A stretch of DNA of 64,000 nt, taken from positions 1 through 64,000 of the forward strand of contig JBDTWJ010000001.1 in the NCBI GenBank assembly GCA_040006755.1. The letters are read 5' to 3'. The DNA comes from JAENVT01 sp040006755. Lineage in GTDB: Bacteria > Actinomycetota > Acidimicrobiia > Acidimicrobiales > Ilumatobacteraceae. Below, piece by piece: positions 1 through 8,252 of this stretch; position 1 is the first letter of the stretch; each line of letters begins with the position of its first letter. Under the pieces are notes generated by a model that was not told the DNA's origin, ran no database searches, and worked only from the letters and a program-made list of their open reading frames with translations. Position numbers and translations under genes: made by a program.

Positions 1-2
1 AG

Positions 3-1106
3 GCAAAGGCCGGCGCGACCGACGACATCCGTTTGTGCCTGTCGTGCAACCAGGAGTGCGTGGGCCGGATGGGCCTCAACCGCTGGCTCGGCTGCATCGA
101 GAACCCCCACACCGGACGCGAGGCGATGAGAGATGAGCCGTCCACCGGGGCTCATCTCTCATCACGCGGCTCGACTCGAGCCGAGGAGCGTGGCGATATG
201 AGAGATGTGCGGTCCGCGGCGGCTCATCCCTCATCGCGCAGGTCGGTTGCGGTCGTGGGGGCGGGGCCTGGGGGGTTGCAGGCAGCGATTGCGGCGGCAC
301 GCGGCGGGGTGAGGGTCACGGTGTACGAGAAGCAGCTCCACGCAGGTGGGCAGGTACGGCTGGCCGCGTCGGTGCCCAACCGGGCGGAGTTCGGCGACAT
401 GATCCGCAACCAGGTGAACGAGTGCCGCCGGCTCGGTGTGACGATCGAATACGGCGTGAGCGCGACGCCCGCACTGATCGCTGAGAAGAAGCCGCACCAC
501 GTGATCGTTGCGATGGGCGCGGAGCCGCAACGACCATGGTGGGTACCCGCCGACGCCGACCGCGTGGTCGACGTACGCGCCGTGCTCGACAACAGCGTCA
601 GCCCGGAGGGCGATGTTGTCGTCATCGACGAACTTGGCTTCCATCAGGCCACGTCCGTCGGCGAGCTGCTGGCCGACCGTGGTTGCAGCGTCGAGATCGT
701 CACCAACGGAATGGTGGTCGGGCAGGACCTCGGCATCACGCTCGACATGGAGAACTGGTGGATGCGGGCCGGCGCGAAAGGAATCGTGCAATCAACCGAT
801 CTCGTGGCCATGGGCATGGGCGAGGCCGGCCAGCGCCGCCGTCTCGATCTGCTGCATCACCCAACAGGCACCATGGTCACGCGTACACCGGATTGGGTGG
901 TGCTCGCGGTGCCGCCCAGCCCCGTCGAGTGGCTGTATCACGATCTGAAAGCCTCAGGCGTCAGCGTCGACCGCGTCGGCGATTGTGTTGCGCCGCGACG
1001 CGCCCACGCGGCAGTCATCGAGGGCGAACGCGCCGGCGCAGCACTGGCCCGTACGAGTGTTTCAAGCGCATACGGGGTGGTCAGAAACACTCCGATGACA
1101 TACTGA
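3..1106 (+). CDS. Mycofactocin-system FadH/OYE-type flavin oxidoreductase, C-terminal part (5' end outside window)
   Basis: The frame is open to the left edge, so the gene starts outside the window; what remains is the 4Fe-4S segment and the FAD/NAD(P)-binding half of a 2,4-dienoyl-CoA reductase / old-yellow-enzyme fusion. Cysteines in the pattern CLSCNQEC followed by GCIENP match the 4Fe-4S ligands of that family, and VAVVGAGPGG is the dinucleotide-binding glycine motif opening the second domain. The catalytic TIM barrel lies upstream. The link to mycofactocin rests on mftE and mftF further along and on knowledge that FadH/OYE paralogues accompany that cluster. The linker between Fe-S segment and FAD domain is about 35-40 residues instead of the usual 10-15, because two palindromic repeat units (123-239) are translated in frame there. 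Family sure; substrate unknown. Confidence 0.85.
   Translation, partial: AKAGATDDIRLCLSCNQECVGRMGLNRWLGCIENPHTGREAMRDEPSTGAHLSSRGSTRAEERGDMRDVRSAAAHPSSRRSVAVVGAGPGGLQAAIAAARGGVRVTVYEKQLHAGGQVRLAASVPNRAEFGDMIRNQVNECRRLGVTIEYGVSATPALIAEKKPHHVIVAMGAEPQRPWWVPADADRVVDVRAVLDNSVSPEGDVVVIDELGFHQATSVGELLADRGCSVEIVTNGMVVGQDLGITLDMENWWMRAGAKGIVQSTDLVAMGMGEAGQRRRLDLLHHPTGTMVTRTPDWVVLAVPPSPVEWLYHDLKASGVSVDRVGDCVAPRRAHAAVIEGERAGAALARTSVSSAYGVVRNTPMTY
123..167. repeat. Palindromic repeat unit, type 1 (GAGCC arm), inside a coding region
   Basis: Perfect 15-bp inverted arms at 125-139 and 149-163 (GATGAGAGATGAGCC and its complement) with a 9-base loop. The unit is read in frame by the OYE-type gene. It resembles the units at 24141 and 51566. 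The spacer to the next unit holds a second small palindrome: CGGCTCGA at 167-174 and its complement at 176-183. Confidence 0.9.
193..239. repeat. Palindromic repeat unit, type 2 (GTGCGG arm), inside a coding region
   Basis: Second, less perfect unit of the same family, about 70 bases after the first. The left arm carries ATGAGAGATGTGCGG and the right arm GGCTCATCCCTCATCGCG. It is also read in frame by the OYE-type gene and ends just before the glycine-rich FAD motif. Confidence 0.85.
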
Positions 1107-1110
1107 CCCG

Positions 1111-1605
1111 GTGAATGAGAGCGCGCTGGTTGCCGTGGTGATGGGATCGTCCAGCGACTGGCCGACGATGAGCAAGGCAGTCGAGGTGTTGCAGCACTTC
1201 GGGCTTGCTCACGAGGTGTCGGTGCTCTCGGCGCACCGGATGCCCGACGAGATGTTCGCCTTCGCCGAAGCTGCCAGGGGCCGCGGACTGAGGGCCATCA
1301 TCGCCGGTGCCGGCGGAGCCGCTCACCTGCCGGGGATGCTGGCCGCGAAGACCATGGTGCCCGTGCTCGGTGTGCCGGTGGCGTCACGACATCTCGGCGG
1401 GCAGGATTCGCTGTACTCGATCGTGCAGATGCCTGCCGGGGTTCCGGTCGCGACATTCGCCATCGGTGAGGCAGGCGCGACCAACGCTGCGCTGTTCGCC
1501 GTCGCGTTGCTGGCTGCCGGCGATCCCACGCTGTCCAGTGCGCTCGAGGCATACCGCATACAGCGTCACGACGACGCCGCGGCGGCCGTTCTGCCTCCGA
1601 AATGA
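1111..1605 (+). CDS. purE: N5-carboxyaminoimidazole ribonucleotide mutase (class I PurE)
   Basis: Converts N5-CAIR to CAIR in cytoplasmic purine biosynthesis, acting after PurK. The 164-residue length is normal for class I PurE. The substrate-binding motif GSSSDW is at residues 12-17, the catalytic-histidine motif SAHRMP at 40-45, and the AGGAAHLPGM segment follows. It starts with GTG five bases after the previous gene. Its stop overlaps the purK start by four bases, so the two are translationally coupled. Lying next to the mycofactocin OYE gene is a local arrangement with no obvious functional reason. Confidence 0.97.
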   Translation: MNESALVAVVMGSSSDWPTMSKAVEVLQHFGLAHEVSVLSAHRMPDEMFAFAEAARGRGLRAIIAGAGGAAHLPGMLAAKTMVPVLGVPVASRHLGGQDSLYSIVQMPAGVPVATFAIGEAGATNAALFAVALLAAGDPTLSSALEAYRIQRHDDAAAAVLPPK

Positions 1606-2714
1606 TCACCCCGCCAGCCACACTCGGCATCCTCGGTGGCGGCCAACTCGGCCGGTACTTCGTCGTCGCCGCGCGCGCGATGGGCTATAGCACGATCGTC
1701 CTCGAACCCGACCCACACGCGCCAGCCGGCAAGGTCGCCGACGAGCACATCGCCGCTGCATACGACGACCCTGCGGCGCTGCAACACCTGGCGTCGGCGT
1801 GTGCAGTCGTCACGACAGAGTTCGAGAATCCTCCTGCGACGGCGATGGAATGGCTCAGCGACCACACGACGGTGCATCCGTCGCCATCCGCAGTCGCGAT
1901 CGCCCAGGACCGTCGCGCCGAGAAGGCATTCCTCCGCGATGCAGGCGTTCCGATCGCTTCGTTCCTGGTGATCGAGACCGCCGACGATGTCGCTGAGGCG
2001 GGTTCACTGCGATATCCGGCGATCCTGAAGAGCGCTCGAATGGGCTATGACGGCAAAGGGCAGATCACGGTCAACGCGCACGACGGCCTGGCAACGGCAT
2101 GGTCACAACTCGATCGTCAGCCTTGTGTGCTGGAACACCGCCTGCCCCTGGACCGCGAGGTCTCCATCGTGCTGGCCCGAACCGCCGGCGGAGAGATGGC
2201 GATGTATCCGCCCGCCCACAACACCCACGTCGGCGGAATTCTCGATTGCACCGTCGTCGGTGAGCCGTCACCTGATGCTGCAGACCTCGCCGGAACGATC
2301 GCCGAGGCGCTCGGCTATGTCGGCGTACTGGCCGTGGAGATGTTCGTCGTCGATGGCCAGCTGCTGGTCAACGAGCTCGCCCCGCGCCCGCACAACAGCG
2401 GGCACTGGACCCTCGACGCGGCGCGAACCAGTCAGTTCGAACAGCAGGTGCGCGCGGTGTGCGATGTCGGACTCGGCGACCCGTCGCCGTGCGCCCCGGC
2501 CGTCGCGATGGTCAACCTGCTCGGCGACCTCTGGGCCGGCGGAGAGCCAGACTGGGCCGTGGCTCTCGCCGATCCCAGCGCGTCGCTGCACCTGTACGGC
2601 AAGACCAGTGCAAGACCCGGGCGCAAGATGGGCCACATCACCGTCACCGCGGCCACACCCGACGAAGCGGAACGGAGCGCGAAGGCGATCCGATCCAAGC
2701 TGACGGATCGGTAG
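1602..2714 (+). CDS. purK: N5-carboxyaminoimidazole ribonucleotide synthase (PurK)
   Basis: ATP-grasp enzyme that carboxylates AIR with bicarbonate to N5-CAIR, the substrate for PurE next door. It has 370 residues, normal for the family. The N-terminal nucleotide-binding motif GGGQLG is at residues 12-17. ATP-grasp features include the segment AILKSARMGYDGKGQ, the EHRLPLDREVS strand and the metal-binding ELAPRPHNSGHWT motif typical of PurK. The start ATG overlaps the purE stop (ATGA). Confidence 0.97.
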   Translation: MITPPATLGILGGGQLGRYFVVAARAMGYSTIVLEPDPHAPAGKVADEHIAAAYDDPAALQHLASACAVVTTEFENPPATAMEWLSDHTTVHPSPSAVAIAQDRRAEKAFLRDAGVPIASFLVIETADDVAEAGSLRYPAILKSARMGYDGKGQITVNAHDGLATAWSQLDRQPCVLEHRLPLDREVSIVLARTAGGEMAMYPPAHNTHVGGILDCTVVGEPSPDAADLAGTIAEALGYVGVLAVEMFVVDGQLLVNELAPRPHNSGHWTLDAARTSQFEQQVRAVCDVGLGDPSPCAPAVAMVNLLGDLWAGGEPDWAVALADPSASLHLYGKTSARPGRKMGHITVTAATPDEAERSAKAIRSKLTDR

Positions 2715-2726
2715 TCTGCGCAGACC

Positions 2727-3365
2727 ATGGTTGCCGGCATCATCACCGACGTCACCGATTGGCTCGATCGGATCTCCAGCCATTGGTGGTTCCTGCTCAT
2801 CATCGTAATCGTCGCCTACCTCGACTCGGTCCTTCCGATCGTGCCCAGCGAGACGTGCGTGATCATCGGCGGTGTGGCGTCCAGCCAGGGCTACCTCAAC
2901 ATCTACGCGGTCATCGCGGCAGGCGCGATCGGTGCCTTCCTGGGAGACAACACCGCCTACATGATCGGGCTCCGGGCGAGCGGATGGTTCCGCCGTCGCG
3001 CCGAACGAAAACCCGAGTTCGCCAAGAAGCTGGCGTGGGCGCAACTACAAATCCTGCGGCGCGGCGGGCTCCTGTTGATCACCGCGCGTTTCATCCCCGG
3101 TGGACGAACTCTCTTGACGTTGTCGTGTGGCATCACCCGTCAGCGACGATGGTGGTTCATCCGCTGGGTCGCGCTCGCAACGGTGATCTGGGCGACGTAC
3201 GCCGCAATGCTCGGACGCATCGGCGGCGAGGCGTTCGAGAACAACCACACCAACGCTTTCCTGTTCGCGTTCGGTCTTGCAATCGCCACCAACATCGCCA
3301 TCGAGATCGTCCGTCACGTCATGAAAAACCGTCGCGAAGCCAGAGCCCCGATTCCGCCGGGCTGA
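2727..3365 (+). CDS. DedA family integral membrane protein
   Basis: 212-residue polytopic membrane protein of the DedA/SNARE-associated (VTT) family. The first hydrophobic helix (WWFLLIIVIVAYLDSVLPIVP) runs into the conserved reentrant segment, followed by an acidic motif (GAFLGDNTAYMIG) and the diagnostic FIPGGRTLLTLSCG loop around residue 113. Relatives are linked to membrane homeostasis and undecaprenyl-phosphate or phospholipid transport; which applies here cannot be seen. It starts 12 bases after purK and is probably cotranscribed with it. Confidence 0.9.
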   Translation: MVAGIITDVTDWLDRISSHWWFLLIIVIVAYLDSVLPIVPSETCVIIGGVASSQGYLNIYAVIAAGAIGAFLGDNTAYMIGLRASGWFRRRAERKPEFAKKLAWAQLQILRRGGLLLITARFIPGGRTLLTLSCGITRQRRWWFIRWVALATVIWATYAAMLGRIGGEAFENNHTNAFLFAFGLAIATNIAIEIVRHVMKNRREARAPIPPG

Positions 3366-3372
3366 AGTGCAG

Positions 3373-4218
3373 ATGAACAGGCATCTCGTCCAACTCAACG
3401 TCGCGACACTGCGTCATCCCATGGACGATCCGCGCATCGCCGATTTCGCGAACGCCCTCCCGGTCGTGAACGGAGCAGGCGAGCAGTCCCCGGGCTACGT
3501 GTGGCGTTTGCAGTCCGACAGGGGTGACGCAACCGACATCGAGGTCTTCGAAGATCCGTTGATGATCGTCAACCTGACGGTGTGGGAGTCGCTCGAATCC
3601 CTCAAGGCCTTCGCATATCGCGGTATCCACCGCGACTTCTTCCGTCGACGTGCCGAGTGGTTCGTCGAGGGTTCGACGCGGACCGCCCTGTGGTGGGTGC
3701 CGGCGGGAGAACTGCCTACAACCGACGACGCCAAGCGGCGGCTCGACTTCATCAACGTGCTCGGCAGTTCGCCCTTCGCGTTCGAGATGGGACAGAACCA
3801 GCCGGCGATGGTGCTGGAACGCGTCGGCGCCGAGGATCACCGCGCAGCCAAGATGATCGACGACACCTGTGAACCAGCGCCGACCGGCGATCTCGAAGGG
3901 TTCGTCGTCGTCGAGCTCGACGATGTCGCCGTGGCGTGCGGCGAGTACCGGACCCTCGACGATCGCAGAGCCGACATCACGCAGCTGTACGTGGCGAAAT
4001 CCGCTCGCGGACTGAGGGTTGGCGTAGCGATCATCGCCGAGCTGGAGACACTGGCGAGAGCCGACGGGCGGCAGCGAATCGCGCTGGAGACCTCGCCGAA
4101 GCTCGTTCCGACGCTCGAGAACTTCGGCTGGCGGCAGTCAGATTCACGAGAGGCACCGGTCGGCTCACCGCGGTCGGTCTGCATGGAGAAAGCGCTCGGC
4201 GCGACTCAGGCCGTTTAG
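3373..4218 (+). CDS. DUF3291 - GNAT acetyltransferase fusion protein
   Basis: About 281 residues holding two modules. Residues 1-145 match DUF3291, a small antibiotic-monooxygenase-like fold: HLVQLNVATLRHPMDDPRIADF at the start, then VNLTVWESLESLKAFAYR and ALWWVPAGELPTTDDAKRRLDF. Residues 150-280 look like a GNAT N-acetyltransferase: a central strand ADITQLYVAKSARG, then the acetyl-CoA loop RGLRVGVAIIAELE and a C-terminal strand after LENFGWR. ATG 3373 was chosen over GTG 3367 because the DUF3291 match begins right there. It follows the DedA gene by seven bases. The substrate of neither module is known; the fusion suggests both act on one small molecule. Confidence 0.82.
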   Translation: MNRHLVQLNVATLRHPMDDPRIADFANALPVVNGAGEQSPGYVWRLQSDRGDATDIEVFEDPLMIVNLTVWESLESLKAFAYRGIHRDFFRRRAEWFVEGSTRTALWWVPAGELPTTDDAKRRLDFINVLGSSPFAFEMGQNQPAMVLERVGAEDHRAAKMIDDTCEPAPTGDLEGFVVVELDDVAVACGEYRTLDDRRADITQLYVAKSARGLRVGVAIIAELETLARADGRQRIALETSPKLVPTLENFGWRQSDSREAPVGSPRSVCMEKALGATQAV

Positions 4219-4228
4219 CCTGACTTCG

Positions 4229-5131
4229 ATGCTTGCAGTGATCGTCGTGCGCGACGCAGAGCTACCCGCGGGCGCAGACGAGACCATCTCGGAATGCGAT
4301 GGCAGGGTCATGCTGATGGGTTCCGGCACGAGGACAGCCGTACTCGAGGTCCAGCACATCGCCGGTGAGGTGACCACGGTCGAGCTCGGCGACTTCAAGC
4401 CGGCGGCGTGGGCTGCCGCTTTGGCGCCGCACCTCGGGGACGAGCCAATCGTTGTGATGCCGGCCTCGCCCGACGGGCGCGATTTCGCTCCACGACTCGC
4501 CGCGGAGCTGCAGCGACCGCTGTTCGCAGTGGCAATGGGCGTCTCCGCATCGCGAATGGACCTCGTTCGACACGGGGGCTCGGAACTGCACTCGTTCGAG
4601 CCGCCGGTGGCGTTCGTGGCGACTCTGCAACCCGGAGTGCGCGGCGTCGACCCTGTCTCTTCAACGGCGATCGTTCGCGACCTCGCCATCGGCCTGCCTC
4701 ATCGCAACGACGCGACGATCGAACAGATGCTGCCCCCCGACGCCGCCACGATCGACCTGTCCGAGGCCGATCGAATCGTCTCGGGCGGCGCGGGTCTCGA
4801 CGACCCGCGTCGATTCGAGCAACTCGCCGCGCTCGGCGCCGCCATCGGAGCCAGCGTCGGCGCGACGCGCGTGATCACCGATCGCGGATGGGTCGGTCAT
4901 GAGCGACAGATCGGCACGACCGGCGTCATCGTCGATCCGGACCTCTACATCGCATTCGGGATCAGTGGCGCCGTGCAGCACACCACCGGCCTCGGTCGAC
5001 CCGATCACATCATCAGCGTCAACACCGATCCCCATTGCCCGATGATGCAGCTCTCCGATGTCGCGGTCATCGCCGACGCCAACACCGTGCTCGACGAGTT
5101 GCTGCTGCAGATCGGCGGCCGCGGTGGCTGA
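4229..5131 (+). CDS. Electron transfer flavoprotein, alpha subunit (mycofactocin-associated type)
   Basis: 300-residue FixB/EtfA-type protein. The C-terminal FAD domain is clear: GISGAVQHTTGLGRPDHI, then NTDPHCPMMQLSDVAVIADA, the standard ETF alpha signature. The N-terminal domain is more divergent. Its 3' end overlaps the FixC-like gene by eight bases, and FixX-like and ETF beta genes follow, giving the order alpha-C-X-beta. ETFs pass electrons from dehydrogenases to a membrane quinone reductase. Location beside mftE/mftF suggests this one serves mycofactocin-dependent oxidation; that is inference from context and from known ETF/mycofactocin association. Confidence 0.9.
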   Translation: MLAVIVVRDAELPAGADETISECDGRVMLMGSGTRTAVLEVQHIAGEVTTVELGDFKPAAWAAALAPHLGDEPIVVMPASPDGRDFAPRLAAELQRPLFAVAMGVSASRMDLVRHGGSELHSFEPPVAFVATLQPGVRGVDPVSSTAIVRDLAIGLPHRNDATIEQMLPPDAATIDLSEADRIVSGGAGLDDPRRFEQLAALGAAIGASVGATRVITDRGWVGHERQIGTTGVIVDPDLYIAFGISGAVQHTTGLGRPDHIISVNTDPHCPMMQLSDVAVIADANTVLDELLLQIGGRGG

Positions 5132-6443
5132 GGTCGACTACGACGTCGTGATCGTCGGCGCGGGTCCGGCTGGTTCCTGTGCCGCGATCGAGGCCGCACG
5201 GGGTGGCCTCCGCACGCTGCTGCTCGAGCGCGGTCCATTCGCCGGCAGCAAGAACATGTACGGCGGTGTCATCTACCCGCGGATCCTCGACGATCTCATT
5301 CCGGAATGGTGGAACGAGGTTCCGATCCAGCGTTGGGTCACTCGCCGGTCGACGATGATCCTCACCGAGACGCAGGCGCTGTCGGTCGACTTCCGCAACG
5401 ACGGCTGGGCCGCGCCGCCGTACAACGGCGCCACCGCATACCGACCCGAGTTCGATCGATGGCTGGCCGACCACGCGGTCGCTGCCGGCGCCACGCTGTT
5501 GTGCAACACGACGGTCACGGGTCTCCTCCGTGGGGCATCGCGCCGCTCGGCGGGCATCATCACCGGTGTTCGCACCGACCGTCCCGACGGTGATGTCACC
5601 GCGTCCGTCGTGATCGCGTGCGACGGCGTCAACAGCTTCGTCGCCAAAGAGGCCGGACTCTATGGCACACCCAACCCAAAGAACTTCACCCTCGGCGTCA
5701 AGGAGACGATCTCGCTTCCCAAGCGGGTGATCGACGAACGATTCGGCGTGCGCGATCGCGAGGGTGTCGACATCGAGATCATCGGCTGCACCGGCGGCAT
5801 CAACGGCGGAGGATTCGTCTACACCAACCTCGAGACGGTCGCGGTTGGCGTCGTGCTGAAGCTGACGAGGCTCGCCGCCCAGAAAACTCGACCAGAGGAC
5901 GTCATCGCGGCGATGAAGAAGCACTCGGCGATCGCTCCGCTGGTGGAGGGCGGCGAGCTGCACGAGTACTCGGCGCACCTCATCCCCGAAGCGGGCCTGT
6001 CGATGATGCCTGGGATGACCGGCCACGGCTTGCTCGTTGCCGGCGACGCTGCGGCGCTGTGCCTTGCGGCCGGTATCTGGCTGGAAGGCGTCAACTTCGC
6101 GATGGCCAGCGGCATGTATGCGGGCCAGACCGCGATCGAGGCGATCGCCGACGGAGACGTCAGCCAGCGCGGTCTCGGCGGATACGCCCGCCGTCTCAGC
6201 GACACCTTCGTGCTGCGCGATCATCGCAAGCTTCGTCGCGCGCCGGAGCTCGTGCTCAGCGACCGCGTGCAACACCTGTATCCGTCGATGGTGGCCGGCA
6301 TCGCCGAACGGATGTTCCGCGTCGACAATCCCGCGCCCAAGCCGGGGCTGCGTCGCATCGTGCGTGAAGAACGCAAGCGCGCCGGCGTGACCCTGCGGGG
6401 CTTGTGGCACGACGGCCACGATGCTTTCAGGAGCTTCGGATGA
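5124..6443 (+). CDS. FixC-like FAD-dependent ETF:quinone oxidoreductase
   Basis: 439-residue flavoprotein of the FixC / ETF-QO family, expected to move electrons from ETF to menaquinone at the membrane. The FAD motif VVIVGAGPAGSCAAIEAA is near the N-terminus, with the family's SKNMYGGVIYPR segment after it. A second FAD-contact motif, GHGLLVAGDAAALCLA, lies near residue 310. The iron-sulfur part of a full-length ETF-QO is absent here and is supplied by the separate FixX-like gene downstream, as in fix operons. GTG 5124 was chosen because the FAD motif begins eight codons later; it overlaps the ETF alpha stop. Confidence 0.9.
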   Translation: MAEVDYDVVIVGAGPAGSCAAIEAARGGLRTLLLERGPFAGSKNMYGGVIYPRILDDLIPEWWNEVPIQRWVTRRSTMILTETQALSVDFRNDGWAAPPYNGATAYRPEFDRWLADHAVAAGATLLCNTTVTGLLRGASRRSAGIITGVRTDRPDGDVTASVVIACDGVNSFVAKEAGLYGTPNPKNFTLGVKETISLPKRVIDERFGVRDREGVDIEIIGCTGGINGGGFVYTNLETVAVGVVLKLTRLAAQKTRPEDVIAAMKKHSAIAPLVEGGELHEYSAHLIPEAGLSMMPGMTGHGLLVAGDAAALCLAAGIWLEGVNFAMASGMYAGQTAIEAIADGDVSQRGLGGYARRLSDTFVLRDHRKLRRAPELVLSDRVQHLYPSMVAGIAERMFRVDNPAPKPGLRRIVREERKRAGVTLRGLWHDGHDAFRSFG

Positions 6444-6745
6444 CCGACCACGACGAAACATGGCCGGAGATCTCGTTCATCGATCGCATGGCGACGACTG
6501 AGTTCAACGTCGACGACAAGCCGCACATTGTGGTCGATGGCAAGGTGTGCACAGATTGCTCCACGCGCGAATGCATCGTCGCCTGCCCGGCGGATCTCTT
6601 CGTTCCTACAAGCGACGGCGGCATCGTCTTCAACTACGAGCAATGCTTTGAATGCGGCACGTGCTACCTGGTCTGCAACCGCGAGGGCGCCATCAGTTGG
6701 TCGTACCCAGAGGGCGGATTCGGCGTGATCTTCCGGAGCACGTGA
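6440..6745 (+). CDS. FixX-like ferredoxin
   Basis: 101-residue ferredoxin-like protein that completes the FixC-like enzyme. Two cysteine clusters are visible: CTDCSTRECIVACP and later CFECGTCYLVC, matching FixX and the C-terminal Fe-S domain of ETF-QO. The start ATG overlaps the upstream stop (ATGA), and its own stop touches the ETF beta start, so all four subunits are translationally coupled. Confidence 0.92.
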   Translation: MTDHDETWPEISFIDRMATTEFNVDDKPHIVVDGKVCTDCSTRECIVACPADLFVPTSDGGIVFNYEQCFECGTCYLVCNREGAISWSYPEGGFGVIFRST

Positions 6746-7515
6746 TGATCGCGGTGTGCATCAAGTCACTCGCTGAATCGGTCGTGTCAGGGATGTCCGC
6801 GGCAGACGAGGCCGCGATCGAGCTCGCACTGCAACACGGGGAGGCGATCCGCAGCTCCGTCATTGCCATCACCGTCGGCGGCACTGCAGCTGATCGCGGG
6901 CTACGAACCGCGTTGGCGTCGGGGGCTACAACGGCCATCCGCGTCGACGCTCCCGACGCCATCGACAGCGCTTCGGTTGCCGCGGCGATGGCACCGGTCG
7001 TCGCCCACAGCATCGCAGTGTGGTGCGGAGACTATTCGGCCGACCGCGGCACCGGCAGCGTGCCGGCATTGCTTGCCGCGCAACTGCAACGTCAACAGGC
7101 ACTCGGCCTGGTGGCCGTCGAGTTCATCGATCCTCTTCGCGTCACTCGCCGCCTCGACGGCGGACGCCGCGAGGTTCTGCGCGTCACCGGTCCCGCTGTC
7201 CTGTCGGTCGAGGGCTCGGCAGCCCGACTGCGTCGCGCCCCGCTGCGCGCCGCCCTCTCCGCACAAACAGCGGAAGTGCTGCCGTACGGCACCACGGCGG
7301 TACCGAGCGGCAACACTCCCATCGTTGCGGTTCAGCCATATCGCCCTCGTGCCCGGGTGCTGGCTGCGCCAGCCGGCACGACGGCGCTCGATCGACTGCG
7401 GGCACTCACCGATTCCTCGGGCGCGCCGCAACCCGGCGAGGTGGTCGAGGGGAGCCCGTCGTACGCGGCGCGCAGGATCCTCGAGGTGCTATCCGACTGG
7501 GGCTATCTCTCGTAG
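6745..7515 (+). CDS. Electron transfer flavoprotein, beta subunit (mycofactocin-associated type)
   Basis: 256-residue FixA/EtfB-type protein. It begins MIAVCIKSLAES, a typical ETF beta opening, and contains DEAAIELALQHGE, which aligns with the conserved DEYAVEEA region. GCGDYSADRGTGSVPALLA-like sequence (here CGDYSADRGTGS) matches the nucleotide-binding loop. The usual KPxGRMV-type AMP motif is weak, so this is a divergent ETF beta. The start (ATG 6745, or GTG 6742) overlaps the FixX-like stop. Confidence 0.88.
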   Translation: MIAVCIKSLAESVVSGMSAADEAAIELALQHGEAIRSSVIAITVGGTAADRGLRTALASGATTAIRVDAPDAIDSASVAAAMAPVVAHSIAVWCGDYSADRGTGSVPALLAAQLQRQQALGLVAVEFIDPLRVTRRLDGGRREVLRVTGPAVLSVEGSAARLRRAPLRAALSAQTAEVLPYGTTAVPSGNTPIVAVQPYRPRARVLAAPAGTTALDRLRALTDSSGAPQPGEVVEGSPSYAARRILEVLSDWGYLS

Positions 7516-7565
7516 GAGCGTGGCGTCTGCGAGATCTGGCTCGGCAGCGGTTTAGCGTCTCCTGC

Positions 7566-8252
7566 ATGACCAGTCGGCTCGGCGATGTGACATGGACCGA
7601 TCTCTGGAATCTGGCTCCCCGTCCGATCATCGCCATCCCGGTGGGGTCGTGCGAACAGCACGGGCCTCATCTGCCCCTCGACACCGACACCCGAATAGCA
7701 ACGGCGCTCGCCGAGGGTCTCGTCACGTCGTTCGAGCCCGGCGACGTGCTGATCGGTCCACCGCTGACGGCGACGTCCAGCGGCGAGCACGCGGGGTTTC
7801 CGGGAACACTGTCGATTGGTGCCGAGGTCGTCGAACACATGATCGTCGAACTCGTTCGCAGCGCCGATTGGTCGGCTGGTGTTGTATTGGTCAATGGCCA
7901 CGGTGGCAATGCTCTGCCGGTGCAGCGCGCCACCAACAAGCTCCTCGGCGAAGGCCGTCGAGTTCTCGCGTGGTGGCCACACATTCGCAATGGCGACGCC
8001 CACGCCGGCGAATCCGAGACCTCGATGATGTTGGCCCTCGCCCCGGGATTGGTGCGCATGACCAGAGCCGAGGCCGGCCGACTGGAACCGATCGTCGACC
8101 TGATCGACGAGCTCCGCGCCGACGGAGTACGAGCCGTCAGCCCCAACGGTGTGCTCGGTGATCCTCGTTCGGCAACGGCAATCCATGGCAGGACGCTGCT
8201 GACAAGGCTGATCATCGACCTCGTGGCCGCCGTCGACGAATGGCGAGCATGA
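7566..8252 (+). CDS. mftE: Mycofactocin biosynthesis peptidase, creatininase family (MftE)
   Basis: 228-residue creatininase-fold metalloenzyme. MftE removes the C-terminal Val-Tyr-derived dipeptide core (AHDP) from the modified MftA precursor during mycofactocin synthesis. Metal-binding residues visible are E and H in GSCEQHGPHLPLDTDT, H in VNGHGGN and E in HAGESETSM. The gene overlaps a glycosyltransferase of MftF type by four bases, which separates MftE from plain creatininases. mftA, mftB, mftC and mftD are not in the window and probably lie to the left. Confidence 0.87.
   Translation: MTSRLGDVTWTDLWNLAPRPIIAIPVGSCEQHGPHLPLDTDTRIATALAEGLVTSFEPGDVLIGPPLTATSSGEHAGFPGTLSIGAEVVEHMIVELVRSADWSAGVVLVNGHGGNALPVQRATNKLLGEGRRVLAWWPHIRNGDAHAGESETSMMLALAPGLVRMTRAEAGRLEPIVDLIDELRADGVRAVSPNGVLGDPRSATAIHGRTLLTRLIIDLVAAVDEWRA

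Noticed and set aside
5067..6461. 464-codon open frame on the minus strand
   Set aside because: It is the exact antisense of the FixC-like gene, with no recognisable domain; such shadows are expected in GC-rich DNA.
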